Source of the DNA: Chryseobacterium sp. JJR-5R | GTDB taxonomy: Bacteria > Bacteroidota > Bacteroidia > Flavobacteriales > Weeksellaceae | Reading direction: 5' to 3' | Assembly: GCF_034047335.1 (NCBI RefSeq) | Contig: NZ_CP139137.1 | Location: 2,728,001-2,792,000 of the forward strand | Length of the DNA stretch: 64,000 nt | Shown here: piece after piece, positions 61,165 to 64,000 of the stretch | Position numbering within the stretch: position 1 is the first letter of the stretch | Layout of the letters: each line of letters begins with the position of its first letter | Program-made: the position numbers and the translations under genes | Notes under the pieces: model-generated | Seen by the model: only the letters and a program-made list of their open reading frames with translations | Database searches by the model: none | What the model was told of the DNA's origin: nothing

Positions 61165-61752
61165 ATGGATGCATATAAAAATCCGGAAGTAAAAAGTTTT
61201 ATTGATTTTGTGAATTCCCTCAGCCCGTTGGAACAGGAAGCTGAAGAGGCGCTGGTTTCCGTACTCCGGCACAAATCCTTTGCCAAAGGCGAGTATCTGC
61301 TGGAGGCAGGCAATGTCTGCAGCCGGATTTATTTTATTGAAAGCGGCCTGGCAAAAACCTTTTTTTATACCGGTACCCGCGAATTCATCATGCGCTTTTT
61401 TGCTGAAGGCGATATGTTTACGGTTCTTGACACGTTTGTGACACGGAAGCCGTCCGCCTATTCCATTGAAGCCCTTGAACCGACTGAAGCAACTTACCTG
61501 AACCATGCGGATCTGGAAAATCTCTGTGCAGAATACCACTCCATGGAAACGTTTTTCAGAAAGCTGGTATCCGTTGCCGCTGTGAATATGATGGACCGGA
61601 TTGGCGGTACCCTGGAAGAAAAAGCACAAGTGGCTTACCATAAATTCCTGCGTGAGTACGGAAAGCTGTTACAGCGGATCAGCCTGGCAGACCTGGCTTC
61701 TTATCTGGGGATTACCCAAGTCTCACTGAGCCGTATCCGGGGCATCAAGTAG
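61165..61752 (+). CDS. Crp/Fnr-type transcriptional regulator
   Basis: The 195-residue protein has an N-terminal cyclic nucleotide-binding-like cupin (FAKGEYLLEAGNVCSRIYFI; FFAEGDMFTVLDTF) and a C-terminal helix-turn-helix with RISLADLASYLGITQVSLSR. The residues that bind cAMP in Crp are not clearly conserved, so the effector may differ or be absent. This matches the short Crp-type regulators common in Flavobacteriia. It precedes an HXXEE membrane protein by 67 bases and may control it. No target sites were identified. Confidence 0.9.
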   Translation: MDAYKNPEVKSFIDFVNSLSPLEQEAEEALVSVLRHKSFAKGEYLLEAGNVCSRIYFIESGLAKTFFYTGTREFIMRFFAEGDMFTVLDTFVTRKPSAYSIEALEPTEATYLNHADLENLCAEYHSMETFFRKLVSVAAVNMMDRIGGTLEEKAQVAYHKFLREYGKLLQRISLADLASYLGITQVSLSRIRGIK

Positions 61753-61819
61753 CCGTTTTTATCATTTGATAAATGCCGGGCCGGACAGGCGGTGTACCTT
61801 TCGGGTACATTCAACCGCT

Positions 61820-62485
61820 ATGAAAAATACACTTTCTACCCATCAGAAAATAAGCCTTCTGACAGCCTGCCTTTTTACTGGTGTTGCCCCGGTGATGGGC
61901 TATTTGTCCATAGGCCTTGCGCCTGTTATCATTGTAGGAGGCTCCGCGCTTACCGGACTGATCTGCTGGTATTTCACGTACTTGCGGAAGCCTGTGGAAC
62001 CCGAGATCATCCTTCCCCTGTTTATCCTTACGGTAGCCGGCTTACAGATCCACATTGTTGAAGAATACCTGATGGGTTTTGCACCGGCCATGAGCCGCCT
62101 GTTCGGCATCCCGTGGAGTGAACGGAGTTTCCTGATGGTCTTTGCACTCATCGGTCCCGTTATCTATACGCTCACCTCACTCGGCCTCTATTATAAAATT
62201 CCACTCGCGGGATTTGTAGCTTGGTTCATCTTCATCGGTCCCGGCGTTGCAGAATTTACCCACTTCATCTTCCCTCTGATTTCGCCCGAACTGCTTCCGT
62301 ATGACCCTCACACGCTCACCGCTGACATCAGCGGCACGCCTATACCGGACATGCCCAATTTTTATTTCAGAACCACCGGGCATTATTATTTTCCGGGCCT
62401 ATGGACGGCCATCCTGCCGATGATTCCCGGCTGCACCGCTATTTACCGTTTGATGATTAAGAGACAGCGGAAGATTATAAATTAA
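61820..62485 (+). CDS. HXXEE domain-containing membrane protein
   Basis: The 222-residue protein has about six hydrophobic helices. The family motif is HIVEEYLMGFAPA, with a second acidic-histidine patch in GVAEFTHFIFPL; these may bind a metal in the membrane. The start is ATG 61820; an in-frame TTG at 61766 is less likely. Its biochemical role is unknown. It lies 67 bases after the Crp/Fnr-type gene on the same strand, a common pairing in which the regulator may control it. Confidence 0.82.
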   Translation: MKNTLSTHQKISLLTACLFTGVAPVMGYLSIGLAPVIIVGGSALTGLICWYFTYLRKPVEPEIILPLFILTVAGLQIHIVEEYLMGFAPAMSRLFGIPWSERSFLMVFALIGPVIYTLTSLGLYYKIPLAGFVAWFIFIGPGVAEFTHFIFPLISPELLPYDPHTLTADISGTPIPDMPNFYFRTTGHYYFPGLWTAILPMIPGCTAIYRLMIKRQRKIIN

Positions 62486-62618
62486 TATTAATTCAAACCT
62501 CTGCATCCATCCCTGTTTCTCTGGTAACAGGCATTACAAGCCATGCAGTTTCTTTTTTTATGATTTAAAACACAAAAGGAATGTATTTTGAATAGCAGAA
62601 ACTACATATCCTTATCAC

Positions 62619-64000
62619 ATGGAAAATAATTACGAAAGTATTGCCTTAATAGGCGGAGGGCCTGCCGCGCTTTTTGCCTTTAAACACATAGTAACACAGG
62701 ACATTAAGCCTGAAACCATCCATATATTTGAAAAAAGCGACCGGCTCGGTGCCGGAATGCCGTACAGCAGATCCGGTGCCGGCCATGAACATGTGGCCAA
62801 TGTTTCCGCGAATGAACTGCCGGAACTTTATGAGGATTTTGTTACTTACATCAGCAAACACAACAGCGGCGATTTCCCGGAATTTGTTAAAAACGGGACG
62901 GTTAACGAATATGAAGTAATCCCGAGGCTGCTGCTGGGAAATTACCTGGAAGCCCAGTTTAAAAATTATATTCATCTTGCGCGGAAATCCGGGATCGATG
63001 TGCATGTCCACACGGAAACTCCTGTTCTGGATATTGTTAAGAAAGAAAATGAAGAGGCTTTTACGGTAATCACGGAGCAGCATTCTTCCGAAGTGTCTGT
63101 TACCGTTATCTGTATAGGGCATATCTGGCCGGTAACGCATGAACGGAAACAGCCCGGATGGTATGATTCCCCCTACCCGCCTTCTAAGTTTAATGAGGTG
63201 ACCAACTATCCGGTAGCAATACGGGGAACTTCATTGACGGCCATTGATGCCGTGAAGACCCTGGCCCGCAGGAACGGAACTTTTATCCCGGAAGGAAAAG
63301 GCCTGAAATACCGTCTTAATGATACAAGCCCGGAGTTTTCCATCAGCCTGTTTTCACTGCGGGGCTTCTTGCCGGCGCTCAGGTTTCATTCCGAAGATGA
63401 TGCGTATTCGGAAGACTGGATCATGTCATTGGAAGATATTTACGAATATAAAAAATCCCACGGCGGTTTTGTAGACCTGGATTATGTCTATGACCTGCAT
63501 TTTAAGCAGCCGCTTAAGAAAAAAAATCCTGGGTTTCACGAAGAGATCAAGGATCTGAGTATTGAAGATTTTGTAGACAAGATGCTGAAGATCCGGGATG
63601 AGCTGGACAGCTTCGAACTTTTCAAGGCAGAATATGCGGAAGCTGAAAAATCAATCCGGAGGCATCAGTCGGTGGCCTGGAAGGAGACCTTATCGGCATT
63701 CAGTTATGCGGTTAATTACCCGGCCAAGCATTTTTCCGCAGAAGATATGCTGAGGTTACGCAAAAGCCTCCTGCCGTTGATCTCCGTAATCATCGCTTCC
63801 CTGCCGCAGTCCTCTTACCGGGAAGTGATCGCACTGTATGATGCCGGACTGATCCGCCTCGTGAGCGTGGGCGAAGACAGCCATATTGAGCCCCACCGAG
63901 AATCCGGTGCTGTTTACCACTATGAAGACAGCGAAGGCCGGCAAAAATCCGAACATTACCGGATGTACATCGACGCCATCGGCCAGCAGCCGGTTCAGTT
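62619..64000 (+). CDS. FAD/NAD(P)-binding protein (3' end outside window)
   Basis: The frame runs from ATG 62619 to the window end, 460 codons. The N-terminal dinucleotide fold is IALIGGGPAALFAFKHIV. It is followed by a DRLGAGMPYSRSG segment and VTVICIGHIWPVT, then YPVAIRGTSLTAIDAVKTLA, which resembles the FAD-NAD(P)-binding family (NAD_binding_9), often found near siderophore or hydroxylase genes. The C-terminal visible part contains YRMYIDAIGQQPVQ. No partner gene is visible. Function cannot be fixed without the missing end and neighbours. Confidence 0.85.
   Translation, partial: MENNYESIALIGGGPAALFAFKHIVTQDIKPETIHIFEKSDRLGAGMPYSRSGAGHEHVANVSANELPELYEDFVTYISKHNSGDFPEFVKNGTVNEYEVIPRLLLGNYLEAQFKNYIHLARKSGIDVHVHTETPVLDIVKKENEEAFTVITEQHSSEVSVTVICIGHIWPVTHERKQPGWYDSPYPPSKFNEVTNYPVAIRGTSLTAIDAVKTLARRNGTFIPEGKGLKYRLNDTSPEFSISLFSLRGFLPALRFHSEDDAYSEDWIMSLEDIYEYKKSHGGFVDLDYVYDLHFKQPLKKKNPGFHEEIKDLSIEDFVDKMLKIRDELDSFELFKAEYAEAEKSIRRHQSVAWKETLSAFSYAVNYPAKHFSAEDMLRLRKSLLPLISVIIASLPQSSYREVIALYDAGLIRLVSVGEDSHIEPHRESGAVYHYEDSEGRQKSEHYRMYIDAIGQQPVQ

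Overview
The window looks like chromosomal DNA of a Bacteroidota bacterium of class Flavobacteriia, most likely Chryseobacterium or a close relative in Weeksellaceae. The evidence is a SusC/SusD nutrient-uptake locus, a protein ending in a type IX secretion (T9SS) sorting domain, DUF6443-type RHS proteins, many TAnnTTTG -7 promoter boxes, and weak Shine-Dalgarno sequences. The genus is an inference. No rRNA, tRNA or CRISPR array was seen.

Layout. (1) 1-3500, minus strand: purine genes purH (cut by the window edge), purN and purM, preceded by a tiny promoter-ORF-terminator unit. (2) 3522-7752: an FMN reductase, a pirin, and a coupled MFS transporter/GMC oxidoreductase pair. (3) 7885-20556, all minus: a starch/maltodextrin utilisation locus (susC-susD-susE, GH97 alpha-glucosidase, SBF-like symporter, GH13 amylase, SnoaL-like protein, SLC45-type MFS importer), divided by internal terminators. 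(4) 20854-23781: metG, a dispersed repeat and a methyltransferase. (5) 23945-42792, minus: an RHS polymorphic-toxin island. A four-gene operon encodes a seven-bladed propeller with a T9SS tail, a TcB-like shell protein, a full-length RHS protein with a toxin tip, and a probable immunity protein. Downstream lie at least four truncated RHS core+toxin cassettes, mostly with AT-rich immunity-like genes, mixed with pseudogene debris, shared terminators and hairpin repeats. (6) 43267-52083: a DNA glycosylase, an S9 peptidase, a holin-like protein, a thioesterase, topoisomerase III, a receiver-like/pirin fusion, a pentanucleotide tandem repeat and a small GNAT protein. (7) 52343-55361: metNIQ behind a Met/Cys-rich leader ORF and a terminator. 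(8) 55488-64000: GH3 beta-glucosidase, metallophosphoesterase, a DHA2 MFS pump divergent from an Lrp-type regulator, a Crp/Fnr regulator, an HXXEE membrane protein, and an FAD/NAD(P)-binding protein cut by the window end.

How they work together. In the saccharide locus, starch oligomers are bound and imported at the outer membrane (SusCDE), trimmed by GH13 and GH97 enzymes, and taken into the cytoplasm by the MFS importer. In the toxin island, the propeller, TcB-like shell and RHS proteins could form a surface-displayed toxin capsule resembling the B-C part of Tc toxins. The orphan cassettes, nearly identical in their cores, would be a reservoir for exchanging the toxin tip. The metNIQ leader has the parts of a transcription attenuator sensing sulfur amino acids. 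These last two systems are the most interesting material in the window; both are inferences from sequence and need experimental tests.
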